Below, piece after piece: positions 1 through 8,376 of a stretch of 64,000 nt of DNA. Source of the DNA: an uncultured Saprospiraceae bacterium (lineage in GTDB: Bacteria > Bacteroidota > Bacteroidia > Chitinophagales > Saprospiraceae); NCBI GenBank assembly GCA_938015595.1, contig CALLPI010000020.1:1-64000 (forward strand). Direction: 5' to 3'. A program made the position numbers and the translations under genes. The first letter of the stretch is position 1. Each line of letters starts with the position of its first letter. A model generated the notes under the pieces. It was not told where the DNA came from. It did not search any database and saw only the letters and a program-made list of their open reading frames with translations.

Positions 1-87
1 GTACTTGGGGTTTCCCGAACCATTCGAGCCATTTTTGACGATGTGCTCGGAACCGCATTTGTGACAGCATTTATGTTCTGTTACCAT
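1..87 (-). CDS. IS1-family transposase, N-terminal zinc-finger fragment (partial)
   Basis: ATG at 87 on the minus strand opens a frame of 29 codons that runs off the left edge. The peptide starts MVTEHKCCHKCGSEHIVKNG. It contains a CxxCGS...IVKNG motif followed by G-x-P-K-Y. This matches the zinc-finger N-terminus of IS1 InsA-type transposases, which bind the element's ends. Only this DNA-binding start is visible, so completeness and activity cannot be judged. A related zinc-ribbon transposase (IS1595-like) is the main alternative. Confidence 0.6.
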   Translation of the reverse strand, partial: MVTEHKCCHKCGSEHIVKNGSNGSGNPKY

Positions 88-139
88 GACAAAAAAATTT
101 GACACAAAGATATTAAATCACTCAACTAATTACACTACC
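1..139 (-). mobile_element. IS1-family insertion sequence, truncated by the window edge
   Basis: Read on the minus strand from position 139, the sequence begins GGTAGTGTAATTAGTTGAG, which shares the GGTRRTG start typical of IS1-family terminal repeats. A transposase-type reading frame starts 52 bases further in. I therefore place the outer end of the element at 139. The rest of the element, the other terminal repeat and the second copy of any target duplication lie outside the window, so the end is inferred and not proven. Confidence 0.55.
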
Positions 140-559
140 AAATTTCCCAACGCTTTAAAAAAATAGAAATACAACGACACACAGCCCGACAAACACAGCA
201 GACAATGACACGAAAACTCAATATTAACAAGTCATACAGAGACACGGTGTACAAGAACGCCAGCTGGTAACAGCGGTAACCATTGTACAACCACTCAATT
301 AACTAAGATCGCACAAAAAACGGCTTCATTAGCGGCGTTTTAGGGTAGTCAATTTCTGTATTGCGATTTTAAAAATCTACAAATTGGAGGGCTTAAAACC
401 GAAAATTGGGTGTTGGAGCATTCTTTCATTAGACAAACAACAAATAAATTGCTCAGTATAGCGCTTTTTACAGTACTTGTTCTTGGGTACTATTTTTTTA
501 TGGCCAAGATACAATTCAGTCATTAATAGACACTACCAAAAAGGCGCGCTACAAAAAGG
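140..559. other. Gene-free stretch between the IS end and lpdA
   Basis: No convincing reading frame or RNA gene is visible. The stretch is AT-rich. Around 291-306 a piece (CACTCAATTAACTAAG) resembles the IS end at 119-137 (CACTCAACTAATTACAC), which may be a decayed second IS terminus or chance. No strong terminator was seen for lpdA, which ends here on the minus strand. Confidence 0.5.
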
Positions 560-1963
560 CTAGATATGTATCGCCCGATTCTCGGTTGCTGCCAGAGCTG
601 CCTCCTTAAATGCCTCCGTGTAAGTAGGGTGTGCATGGCTCATGCGGGCGGCATCCTCGGCAGAGGCTCGGAACTCCATGAGCGCTACGGCCTCGGCAAT
701 CATATCGGCAGCGCGCGGCCCTACGATATGTACGCCAAGTATCTCGTCAGTGTCTTTGTGGCTGAGCACTTTGGCCATGCCTTCGGTGTCGGTGCTAGCA
801 CGTGCGCGACCCAGGGCACTGAAGGGGAACTTGCCCGACTTATAGGGGACGCCTTCCTGCTTGAGTTGCTCTTCGGTGCGACCTACGCCGGCCACCTCAG
901 GCCAGGTATATACTACGTTGGGGATGAGGTTGTAGTCTATATGCGGGTGCTGGCCAACGATGGTTTCTGCTACAAAGATGCCTTCCTCTTCAGCCTTGTG
1001 CGCCAGCATAGCGCCGCGAATGACGTCGCCAATGGCGTAGATACCAGGCGAGGTAGTTTCGAGGCGGTCATTGACGATGACGCGGCCTTTGTCGTCAAGT
1101 TGCACACCAGCGTTATCCAGCCCCAGGTTATGGGTGTAGGGGCGGCGCCCTATGGCTACCAGGCAGTAGTCGGCCTGGAGGGAGAACCTCTCGGCAGCGT
1201 CGCGTTTTTCCACTTCTATGGTTACGCTGTCGCCGTGGTTGACGACAGAAGTAACAGCATGGCGCAGGTAAAACTGTATGCCCAGCTTCTTAAGGGCGCG
1301 CATGAGTTCCTTGCTGCAGTCGCTGTCCATGTTAGGGATAATGCGATCGAGGTACTCCACCACATCTACCCGCGTACCGAGGCGGGCATACACTGAGCCA
1401 AGTTCTAGCCCTATGACCCCGCCGCCAATAATGACCATGCGCTGGGGCACTTCCGTAAGGTTAAGGGCTTCGGTAGAGGTGATGATGCGTTTTTTGTCGT
1501 ACTGGAATGCGGGCGGGGTGATAGGCTTGGAGCCAGTGGCGATAATGACTTTATCGGATTCAATTTCGGTGGTTTTGCCATCGGCAGCGGTAATTTGTAT
1601 GCGCCTTGGCGAGAGGAAACTGCCATGCCCGTGAAAGACCTCGATTTTGTTTTTCTTCATCAGGAACTGGAGGCCTTTGACGGTTTGCTCCACTACGTCG
1701 TTTTTGCGAGCAATCATTTGAGTCATGTTGACCTCCAGATGCTGCAGCAGGATGCCGTGCAGGCTGAATTTTTCCTTGGCGTTGTGATAGTGCTCAGAGG
1801 AGTCGAGCAGGGCTTTGGAGGGGATGCAGCCTACGTTGAGGCATGTACCGCCCAGGTTATTGTAACGCTCGATGAGGGCGGTTTTGAGGCCGAGCTGGGC
1901 GCAGCGGATAGCGGCTACATAGCCTCCGGGGCCAGAGCCAATGACGGCGACGTCGAATTTCAT
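560..1963 (-). CDS. lpdA: Dihydrolipoyl dehydrogenase (E3)
   Basis: Flavoprotein disulfide reductase of 467 aa that reoxidises dihydrolipoamide with NAD+ in 2-oxoacid dehydrogenase complexes and the glycine cleavage system. The N-terminal FAD-binding GSGPGG lies at residues 9-14. The redox disulfide motif GGTCLNVGCIPSK gives C41 and C46. A second Rossmann motif, IGGGVIGLE, binds NAD, and the FAD-binding ATGSKP and AIGD segments are present. The C-terminal dimerisation domain carries HAHPT, the catalytic His. Length is normal for the family. The ATG overlaps the ricT stop as ATGA, so it is probably translationally coupled to ricT as the last gene of holB-ricT-lpdA. No E1/E2 genes are nearby. 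Confidence 0.96.
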   Translation of the reverse strand: MKFDVAVIGSGPGGYVAAIRCAQLGLKTALIERYNNLGGTCLNVGCIPSKALLDSSEHYHNAKEKFSLHGILLQHLEVNMTQMIARKNDVVEQTVKGLQFLMKKNKIEVFHGHGSFLSPRRIQITAADGKTTEIESDKVIIATGSKPITPPAFQYDKKRIITSTEALNLTEVPQRMVIIGGGVIGLELGSVYARLGTRVDVVEYLDRIIPNMDSDCSKELMRALKKLGIQFYLRHAVTSVVNHGDSVTIEVEKRDAAERFSLQADYCLVAIGRRPYTHNLGLDNAGVQLDDKGRVIVNDRLETTSPGIYAIGDVIRGAMLAHKAEEEGIFVAETIVGQHPHIDYNLIPNVVYTWPEVAGVGRTEEQLKQEGVPYKSGKFPFSALGRARASTDTEGMAKVLSHKDTDEILGVHIVGPRAADMIAEAVALMEFRASAEDAARMSHAHPTYTEAFKEAALAATENRAIHI

Positions 1964-3378
1964 GATTGTGGCGGTTGATTTTTATCGGAAGAATGGTTTC
2001 GGCGGTCGGATTGATGATGGCCTTGGCCTGGTCGTCCTCTGCGCTTAGGCGTCCGGTTGCCGGATTTGGGCGTCCTATTGCCTGGGTTGTCGGAGCGCGG
2101 CTGGTCAGGCAAGGTGGGGTGTTGTGGGTTTTTGGTTGGCAGCTGGGCATCTTTTGAGCGCTCTGCAGGCTTGTTGGCAGGTGCTTTGGGGGTTCGCAGA
2201 CTGGCATCCTTGCTTGGCTGAGCGTCCTTGCTCTTCTTTTTCTTCTTTTTCTTGCGTTTGCGGCGCTCTTCTTCGGGGAGCTCAATGACGCCGGTTACAT
2301 CGCCATAGTCCACTTCTGGTTCGTCTTCGCTGCGAGGTGCTGCCACCACTTGTACGTCGCCGAGGCTGGAGGGGTACTCTCCTTGCTTGTTCATCTCCAC
2401 AATAGCATGCACTTGTTTGGAATCCAGGGCGTAGATCTTGCCTCTGCTGCCTTCATGCTCGTAGGCGTAGTACATAAGTTGCCGAAATATATCTGTTTTT
2501 ACCAACACGGCTATGCCTTCTTTAGTTTGCAGTTTTTCGGCATCGTCAGGAAAGCCCTTAAGGGCATCCATGTAGGTGTCCAGTTCGTAGTTGAGGCAGC
2601 ACTTAAGGCGCCCGCATTGGCCAGAGAGTTTGGCTTGGTTGATGGCGAGATTCTGGTAGCGCGCAGCGGCAGTATTAACCGACTTAAAGTCAGACAGCCA
2701 AGTGGAGCAGCACAATTCACGACCGCAAGAGCCGATGCCACCAATGCGGGCCGATTCCTGACGGGCGCCGATTTGGCGCATTTCAATTTTGACCTGGAAC
2801 TCGCGGGCATACTGGCGGATGAGTTCGCGAAAGTCCACGCGGCCATCGGCAGTGTAGTAAAAGGTGCACTTACGGCCGTCGCCCTGATACTCTACATCGC
2901 CAAGTTTCATGTTGATTTTAAGCGAGCGAGCAATGGCGCGCGCCAGCACCAGGGTGTTGCGCTCGCGACTGCGAGCTTCCTGCAGGCGTTCGAGGTCGCG
3001 TTCGTTGGCGCGCCGAATGACGCTTTGCTGCACCTGCTCGGGCAAGCAGCGCTTGCGTTTCATTTGCAGGCGTACCAGTTCGCCGCTCAAGGAAACCTGT
3101 CCGACATCATATCCGGTCAGCGCTTCCACCAGCACCCAGTCACCGGTATTGATACGGGCATGTTCGGGATTTCGGTAGAAGGTCTTTCGGGCGCCGTTTT
3201 TGAAACTGACTTCCACAAACTGGAAGGGCTGGCTGTCTTCTATATCCAGATGGGTGAGCCAGTCGAAGGTATTGAGGCGGTTACAGCCGCCGGAGGCACA
3301 GCCATTGGAACCACAGCCGCCACCGCAGCCTTTGGCATCTTTTCCGTTTTTAGCAATTGAGCATCCTGCACATCCCAT
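1960..3378 (-). CDS. ricT: PSP1/RicT (YaaT)-family regulatory protein
   Basis: 472-aa cytoplasmic protein with a PSP1 C-terminal-type domain (about residues 180-280), including GSCGRELCCSTWL and QCGRLKCCLNYEL. Family members (Bacillus RicT/YaaT) are part of an Fe-S-containing complex influencing RNA processing, development and competence. In Bacteroidota the role is less defined. The first 35 residues are unusually rich in Cys and Gly (CAGC, CGGGCGSNGC), suggesting extra metal or Fe-S binding. The last ~110 residues are a low-complexity Lys/Pro/Ser/Asn tail with a run of about ten basic residues. It lies 47 bp downstream of holB, an order conserved with yaaT-holB in Firmicutes, and overlaps lpdA by 4 bp. 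Confidence 0.88.
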   Translation of the reverse strand: MGCAGCSIAKNGKDAKGCGGGCGSNGCASGGCNRLNTFDWLTHLDIEDSQPFQFVEVSFKNGARKTFYRNPEHARINTGDWVLVEALTGYDVGQVSLSGELVRLQMKRKRCLPEQVQQSVIRRANERDLERLQEARSRERNTLVLARAIARSLKINMKLGDVEYQGDGRKCTFYYTADGRVDFRELIRQYAREFQVKIEMRQIGARQESARIGGIGSCGRELCCSTWLSDFKSVNTAAARYQNLAINQAKLSGQCGRLKCCLNYELDTYMDALKGFPDDAEKLQTKEGIAVLVKTDIFRQLMYYAYEHEGSRGKIYALDSKQVHAIVEMNKQGEYPSSLGDVQVVAAPRSEDEPEVDYGDVTGVIELPEEERRKRKKKKKKKSKDAQPSKDASLRTPKAPANKPAERSKDAQLPTKNPQHPTLPDQPRSDNPGNRTPKSGNRTPKRRGRPGQGHHQSDRRNHSSDKNQPPQS

Positions 3379-3425
3379 GAGTCGTTTGACATTTATGTGG
3401 TAAAATGGAAGTACTGCAAGCCCTC

Positions 3426-4607
3426 TTATGGGATTGCAGAGGCAGACGGCGCCGCTATGTTGGCTGCTTTGCCAGTAGTGGCGTACCGCGGGGCTTCCTC
3501 CCTGCTGTGCATAAAGCGGTGCAGCTGAATGGAAGCGTAAAGAAAGAGCGCTTTGGCGTTGGCGTTGCGCTCGATGTGATAATAAGATTGAGACAACAGG
3601 TCGGCCATGAGGCCAACGCGGTGTACATCAAGGCGCGCCATGAACTTTTGGGCCGTGACCAGTTCTTGTCCTTGCAAGCGCACTGGCAGAGCCGGCGCCA
3701 GATGATGTACCAGCGCCTCGCGCAAAAAGTACAGCCCATAGCTGAGCAAGTATTTCTGTGGCTCGCGGCCCAGTTCGGCCAGTTGTTCTGCCATATTTAC
3801 CCAGCCAACGGCGTTGCTGAGGTGGCAGGCGCGCAACCAGTCTATGAAGAGCGTAGCAAAGCGGTTGTCGTGGTTGTCGAGCGCCTGTAGCGCCGTTTGC
3901 ATATTGCCGTTGGCTAGCACGGCTGCTACGTACACCTGCCCGTTGTCCAGTTCAGGATAAAGGCGCCTGAGGCCAGCGGCTACTTCGTCATCGCTTAGTG
4001 GCCCCACGCGTACCATCTGGCAGCGGGAGAGGATAGTAGGCAGCACGCGCTCTGGATTTTCCGCCAGGAGGATAAAGTAGGTGTGGAGGGGGGGGTCCTC
4101 GATGAGTTTGAGCAGGCGATTGCCCTCTTTGCCCAAGTATTCGGGTAGCCACATCACGAGTACCTTACGCTGACCAAGAAAGGCCTTGAGGCTGAGTTTG
4201 CGCACAATGCCGACGCACTCCTCTTTGGTAATGTTACCCTGGTTGTTGTCTTTGCCAATGGTTTTAATCCACTCAAAGGCATCGAAATATGGCGACTTTT
4301 CCATCGTGGTACGCCACTCTTTAAGAAAGTGCTCGCTCACGGCATTAGTGCCTACGGTAGGGTAGGAAAAGTGCAGATCAGGGTGCTCCATGCGGGCAGC
4401 GTGCCGGCAGGATGAGCACTGGCCGCAGGCATCACAGGGAGTGGGGTTGTGGCAAAGCAGATATTGCGCTAAGGCCAAGGCCAGGGTGCGCTTGCCGCTA
4501 CCCGGTGGGCCATGCAGCATCAGGGCATGAGGCATTCGGCCCTGCTGTACCATGCGCAGGAGTTGGTTTTGTGCCGCTTGTTGGCCAATGACCTGTGAAA
4601 AAAGCAT
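3426..4607 (-). CDS. holB: DNA polymerase III delta' subunit (clamp loader)
   Basis: AAA+ clamp-loader subunit of 393 aa acting in the replisome to load the beta clamp. Visible features: an N-terminal FSQVIGQQAAQNQLL box, Walker A GPPGSGKRT (residues 33-41), and a zinc module with C58, C61, C64 and C67 (CDACGQCSSC). The segment LLKLIEDPPLHTYFILLAEN and the sensor-1-type TILSRCQ follow. I chose ATG at 4607; a TTG two codons upstream (4613) is possible but unnecessary. It is the first gene of holB-ricT-lpdA on the minus strand. The C-terminal ~40 residues are Ala-rich and probably disordered. Confidence 0.93.
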   Translation of the reverse strand: MLFSQVIGQQAAQNQLLRMVQQGRMPHALMLHGPPGSGKRTLALALAQYLLCHNPTPCDACGQCSSCRHAARMEHPDLHFSYPTVGTNAVSEHFLKEWRTTMEKSPYFDAFEWIKTIGKDNNQGNITKEECVGIVRKLSLKAFLGQRKVLVMWLPEYLGKEGNRLLKLIEDPPLHTYFILLAENPERVLPTILSRCQMVRVGPLSDDEVAAGLRRLYPELDNGQVYVAAVLANGNMQTALQALDNHDNRFATLFIDWLRACHLSNAVGWVNMAEQLAELGREPQKYLLSYGLYFLREALVHHLAPALPVRLQGQELVTAQKFMARLDVHRVGLMADLLSQSYYHIERNANAKALFLYASIQLHRFMHSREEAPRYATTGKAANIAAPSASAIP

Positions 4608-4613
4608 ACGCAA

Positions 4614-5044
4614 CGCTTAGTATTATCACGAGCACACTAGCGCGCAAGCGCACGGCTAAGCGGATGAAAGGAAGCAACGAGAGTCTTATGCCATTGTTGA
4701 AGCGAGTACCGGCTACGGCGCCGCTGCCTTGGTCTCATACAAGGGACTTGCACAGCGGTATCTGGGTGCGGCAAGGCGGCATGTGTTGGGCACGGCAATC
4801 TGCTTCATGCAGGCAAAAAGCTTAGTATATTCAGGAAACCCAAACGCTTTTATTTTTTGCTGTTCGAGAATCTCTTTTGTCGTAGTATGGGCTGCTTCAG
4901 CCCGTTTATTTGTTTCCTTCTATCCGAAAAGCCGTAGCTTTCGGGCAACTCGTTTGATATCGGGGGTAAAAATACGCATATTTTCCATATTTTTGCGCAC
5001 TTCAAACAAAGCAAGTTTTTTCTCCTTCAAAAAGTTCCCTCCGT
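4614..5044. other. Intergenic region between divergent holB and the M16 peptidase
   Basis: About 430 bases without a credible gene. Short open frames here have no recognisable content. A perfect Bacteroidota -7 box, TATTTTTG, lies at 4988-4995, about 50 bases before the peptidase ATG at 5045. No matching -33 TTTG is at the right distance, so it is a candidate promoter element only. Confidence 0.45.
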
Positions 5045-7900
5045 ATGCGTTGGTTTTCCTCGACTACCCTGGCCTTAGCGGCTCTCATGTTTCTGGCGGC
5101 AGGCTGTAAAACCTCGTCTCGCAGTTTAGTTGGCGTGCCTACCGTTACAGGCTTTGACATTCCCTACGAAAAATACACTCTGCGCAATGGTCTCGATGTC
5201 ATCTTGCACCAGGATGCTTCTGACCCTGTAGTGGCCGTAGCGGTGCTGTTTCACGTAGGCTCCAACCGCGAAAAGCCCGGCCGTACCGGCTTTGCCCACT
5301 TTTTCGAGCACATGTTGTTTCAAAACTCAGAAAATGTCGGCAAAGGGCAATTTCTCAAAATTATCAATGAACTGGGCGGGGAGTTCAACGGCGGCACCTC
5401 CAACGACTTCACCGTTTACTATGAAGTCGTGCCCAAAGACGCCCTGGAGCGCATGCTCTGGATGGAAAGCGACCGCATGGGCTTTCTTATCAATACTGTG
5501 ACTGCGCCCGTGCTCGAGAACGAGAAGGAAGTAGTGAAAAACGAAAAGCGCCAGCGCGTGGACAACGTGCCCTATGGTCATACCTCTTACGTCATTGACA
5601 AGGCCATCTACCCCGCCGACCACCCCTACAACTGGCAGGTCATTGGCAGCCTGGAAGACCTACAAGCTGCTACCCTGGATGACGTGAAAGAATTCTACGA
5701 AAAATGGTATGGCCCCAACAACGCCACCCTTGTCATTGCTGGTGATATTGACATAGCCCAAACCAAAAAGTGGATCAAGCGCTACTTCGACGAAATACCG
5801 CCCAAGGCCAAGGTAGAGAACCTAAAGCCACGCTACGGCAAGCTGGACAGCATTGTGCGTCTCATGCACGAAGACAACTTTGCCCAGGTACCCGAATTGC
5901 GCCTCGTATGGCCTACGGTACAAGATGGCCACCCCGACGCTTACGCCCTAGAGTACCTCGGCCGATTGCTGTACGACGGCAAGCGCGCACCCCTCTACAA
6001 AGAACTGGTAGAAAAGCGTAAAGTGGCTTCCTCCCCAGCAGCCTTTAGCCGCCATCGCGAAATTGCTGGGGAGTTCAGCATCGTAGTACGCGCCAACGCC
6101 GGCGCTGACCTCGACCAAGCCTATGAAGGTGTCATGGCCGCCTTGGCTCAGTTTGAGCAAACCGGCATTGACGATAAAGACATGGAGCGCATCAAAAACA
6201 CACTCGAAACCACTTTTTACAACAATCTGTCTAGCGTATTTTCAAAAGCCTTCCAACTGGCGCAGGCCAATGAGTTCGCGGGCAGCCCAGAAGCGCTCAA
6301 GGATGAAATAGCCAAAACCCTGGCCGTAACCAAAGCCGACGTAGTGCGCGTGTACGAGACGTACATCAAAAACCGCCCCTATGTGGCCACCAGTTTTGTG
6401 CCCAAAGGCAAGCCTGAGCTGGCCTTGGCCAACTCGCAGGTGGCCGAAGTGGTAGAAGAACCCATCGTAATCGGCGCCGAAGCTCCGCCCATACCCGAAG
6501 ACGACGTACCTTTTGCCCGTACACCCTCCAAAATTGACCGAAGCAAAATACCTCCCTTGGGTCCTTCGCCGGTTATCAATCCACCTGTGGTGTGGACGCG
6601 CAAACTCAACAACCAACTCGAACTACTGGGCATCGAAAACTATGAGTTGCCCTTAGTCAATTTTAGCCTGCGCCTCAAGGGCGGCATGATGCTGGATGAG
6701 CCAGCCAGAATCGGCACGGCCAACATGCTGGCTGAACTTATGATGGAAGGCACCAAAAACAAAACACCAGAAGAACTGCAGGATGCTATAGGTCAGCTGG
6801 GCGCTGCCATACGCATCGGCGCCAGCTCGGAGTTTATGACGATTTCAGGCAACTGCCTGGCCCGCAACTTCGACGCTGTCATCGCCCTGGTCACTGAGAT
6901 GCTGCTCGAACCCCGCTGGGATGAAAAAGAGTTTGACCGCATCAAAACTGCCACCCTCAATCGCATCAGACAGCAGGCCGGCCAGCCGGGCGCTATTGCC
7001 TCCAATGTATTCAACCGCCTCATGTATGGCCAGGGCAACATCCTGTCTAACACTCCACTGGGCTACACCGAAAGCGTACAGCGCATCATGATAGACGACC
7101 TCAAAGCCTACTACGAGCGCTACCTCAGCCCGCATGTGGCGGCATTTCACGTAGTGGGCGCTGTGACGCCTGCTCAAGTAGCTACCGCACTGCAAACTCT
7201 AGAGCAGAAGTGGACGGCCAAAACCTTTGTCCTCCCAGCTCCTGCGCCTGCGCGCCCAGTGGATAAGCCAGTTATTTACTTCGTGGACATCCCCGGCGCC
7301 AAGCAGTCTATTATCACCATTGGCTCCCCGGCCGTCAGCGGCAGCCACCCCGATTTCTTTGGGGCTACTGTGGTCAATAACCGACTGGGCGAAGGCTCCT
7401 CTGGCCGCTTGTTCCAACGCCTGCGCGAAGAGCGCGGCTATACCTATGGCGCTTATTCCAGCTTCCCGCGCCGTACCGTGCAGTCGTTTTTCAGGGCTTC
7501 GGCTAGCGTGCGCAGCAATGTAACCAAGGAATCGGTACAACTCTTCCGTGAAATCCTCTTGGGCTACCAGGGCGAATATACACAAGAAGATCTTGATATT
7601 ACCCGCACCGCTCTGCTGCGCAGCAATGCCCGTGCTTTTGAAACCCTCGGCGATAAGATGAACATCCTGACCTCCATGAGCACGTACGACCTCCCGTCAG
7701 ACTTTATCAAAAAAGAAGAGCAACAACTACTCTCCATGACACTGCCACAGGCCAAAGAACTCATTGGCAAATACATTAATCCCGACAAGATGTTCTACCT
7801 GGTAGTAGGTGATGCCGCTACACAAGCCCCCCTGCTCAAAGAACTGGGCTGGGCCAACGTAATCATGCTGGATAAGGCTGGGAACGTGGTAAACGAATAG
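5045..7900 (+). CDS. M16-family zinc peptidase, two-domain lipoprotein
   Basis: 951-aa insulinase/pitrilysin-type peptidase, predicted to be a lipoprotein: a hydrophobic N-terminus ends in LAAGC with C21 as the lipidated Cys. The first half has the inverted zinc motif HFFEH (H85, E88, H89) and a third ligand, probably E167 in VVKNE. The second half, from about residue 510, is a second M16 unit without HxxEH but with the substrate-binding RGYTYGAY segment. This catalytic-plus-inactive arrangement is normal for periplasmic M16 proteins that degrade peptides in a clamshell chamber. Single gene on the plus strand with its own upstream region. The substrate is unknown. Confidence 0.92.
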   Translation: MRWFSSTTLALAALMFLAAGCKTSSRSLVGVPTVTGFDIPYEKYTLRNGLDVILHQDASDPVVAVAVLFHVGSNREKPGRTGFAHFFEHMLFQNSENVGKGQFLKIINELGGEFNGGTSNDFTVYYEVVPKDALERMLWMESDRMGFLINTVTAPVLENEKEVVKNEKRQRVDNVPYGHTSYVIDKAIYPADHPYNWQVIGSLEDLQAATLDDVKEFYEKWYGPNNATLVIAGDIDIAQTKKWIKRYFDEIPPKAKVENLKPRYGKLDSIVRLMHEDNFAQVPELRLVWPTVQDGHPDAYALEYLGRLLYDGKRAPLYKELVEKRKVASSPAAFSRHREIAGEFSIVVRANAGADLDQAYEGVMAALAQFEQTGIDDKDMERIKNTLETTFYNNLSSVFSKAFQLAQANEFAGSPEALKDEIAKTLAVTKADVVRVYETYIKNRPYVATSFVPKGKPELALANSQVAEVVEEPIVIGAEAPPIPEDDVPFARTPSKIDRSKIPPLGPSPVINPPVVWTRKLNNQLELLGIENYELPLVNFSLRLKGGMMLDEPARIGTANMLAELMMEGTKNKTPEELQDAIGQLGAAIRIGASSEFMTISGNCLARNFDAVIALVTEMLLEPRWDEKEFDRIKTATLNRIRQQAGQPGAIASNVFNRLMYGQGNILSNTPLGYTESVQRIMIDDLKAYYERYLSPHVAAFHVVGAVTPAQVATALQTLEQKWTAKTFVLPAPAPARPVDKPVIYFVDIPGAKQSIITIGSPAVSGSHPDFFGATVVNNRLGEGSSGRLFQRLREERGYTYGAYSSFPRRTVQSFFRASASVRSNVTKESVQLFREILLGYQGEYTQEDLDITRTALLRSNARAFETLGDKMNILTSMSTYDLPSDFIKKEEQQLLSMTLPQAKELIGKYINPDKMFYLVVGDAATQAPLLKELGWANVIMLDKAGNVVNE

Positions 7901-8376
7901 AGGCCTATGCGAGAAACCTCGCGATCTCATCCAGTAATTAGTGCATAAGCGAGGTACAGCAAGGCCCCGTGGCCTACTGTCTCTCTCCTTTGTATCTGAG
8001 GATACGCCCAAGGCGGTTTATCCAACTGTGGGTTCATGTATCGCCACAAGGCTATGGCCGGTAGTTCAGGTTCTTCAGCACCAATGTACCACCACCCCTG
8101 CTGAGTATGTGGTGTTTGAACCCTTTCAGCAGGGGCCGTGTACGCTGGCAGAATCATGCCCCCTCCTTTCGGCACAAAGGCGCCTCAAATCATAGGCTCT
8201 AGTAGCAGAAGTTCCAGATTAATCAGATATTTGTAGGCGATGTACCCATGGTACCCATGGAGCTGAAAGTTTTGAGCGATTTGGAGAACCTCAAAATTAC
8301 GCCTTATGGGGTTTCGAAGATTCCCAAATAGGCTTTCAAGCTCCTAAGAAGTGAGCTTGATGAGTACAATTTGGCT
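7901..8376. other. Intergenic region with a short broken reading frame before the DUF5682 gene
   Basis: No complete gene. A direct repeat of TACCCATGG occurs twice in a row near 8242-8260. From ATG 8257 a 24-codon peptide (MELKVLSDLENLKITPYG...) reads to TAG at 8329. The same frame then continues without a stop through 8332-8370 into the DUF5682 coding sequence. This could be an N-terminal extension interrupted by one nonsense codon, a remnant of another gene, or chance. An 82-codon minus-strand frame at 7927-8175 has no recognisable features and I do not call it. Confidence 0.45.

Noticed and set aside
566-1396. 276-codon plus-strand open frame opposite lpdA
   Set aside because: Antisense shadow of lpdA with no domain match.
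2350-3360. 336-codon plus-strand open frame opposite ricT
   Set aside because: Antisense shadow of ricT; composition reflects the complementary codons.
7927-8175. 82-codon minus-strand frame in the gap before the DUF5682 gene
   Set aside because: No recognisable motif, promoter or conserved neighbour; not enough to call a gene.
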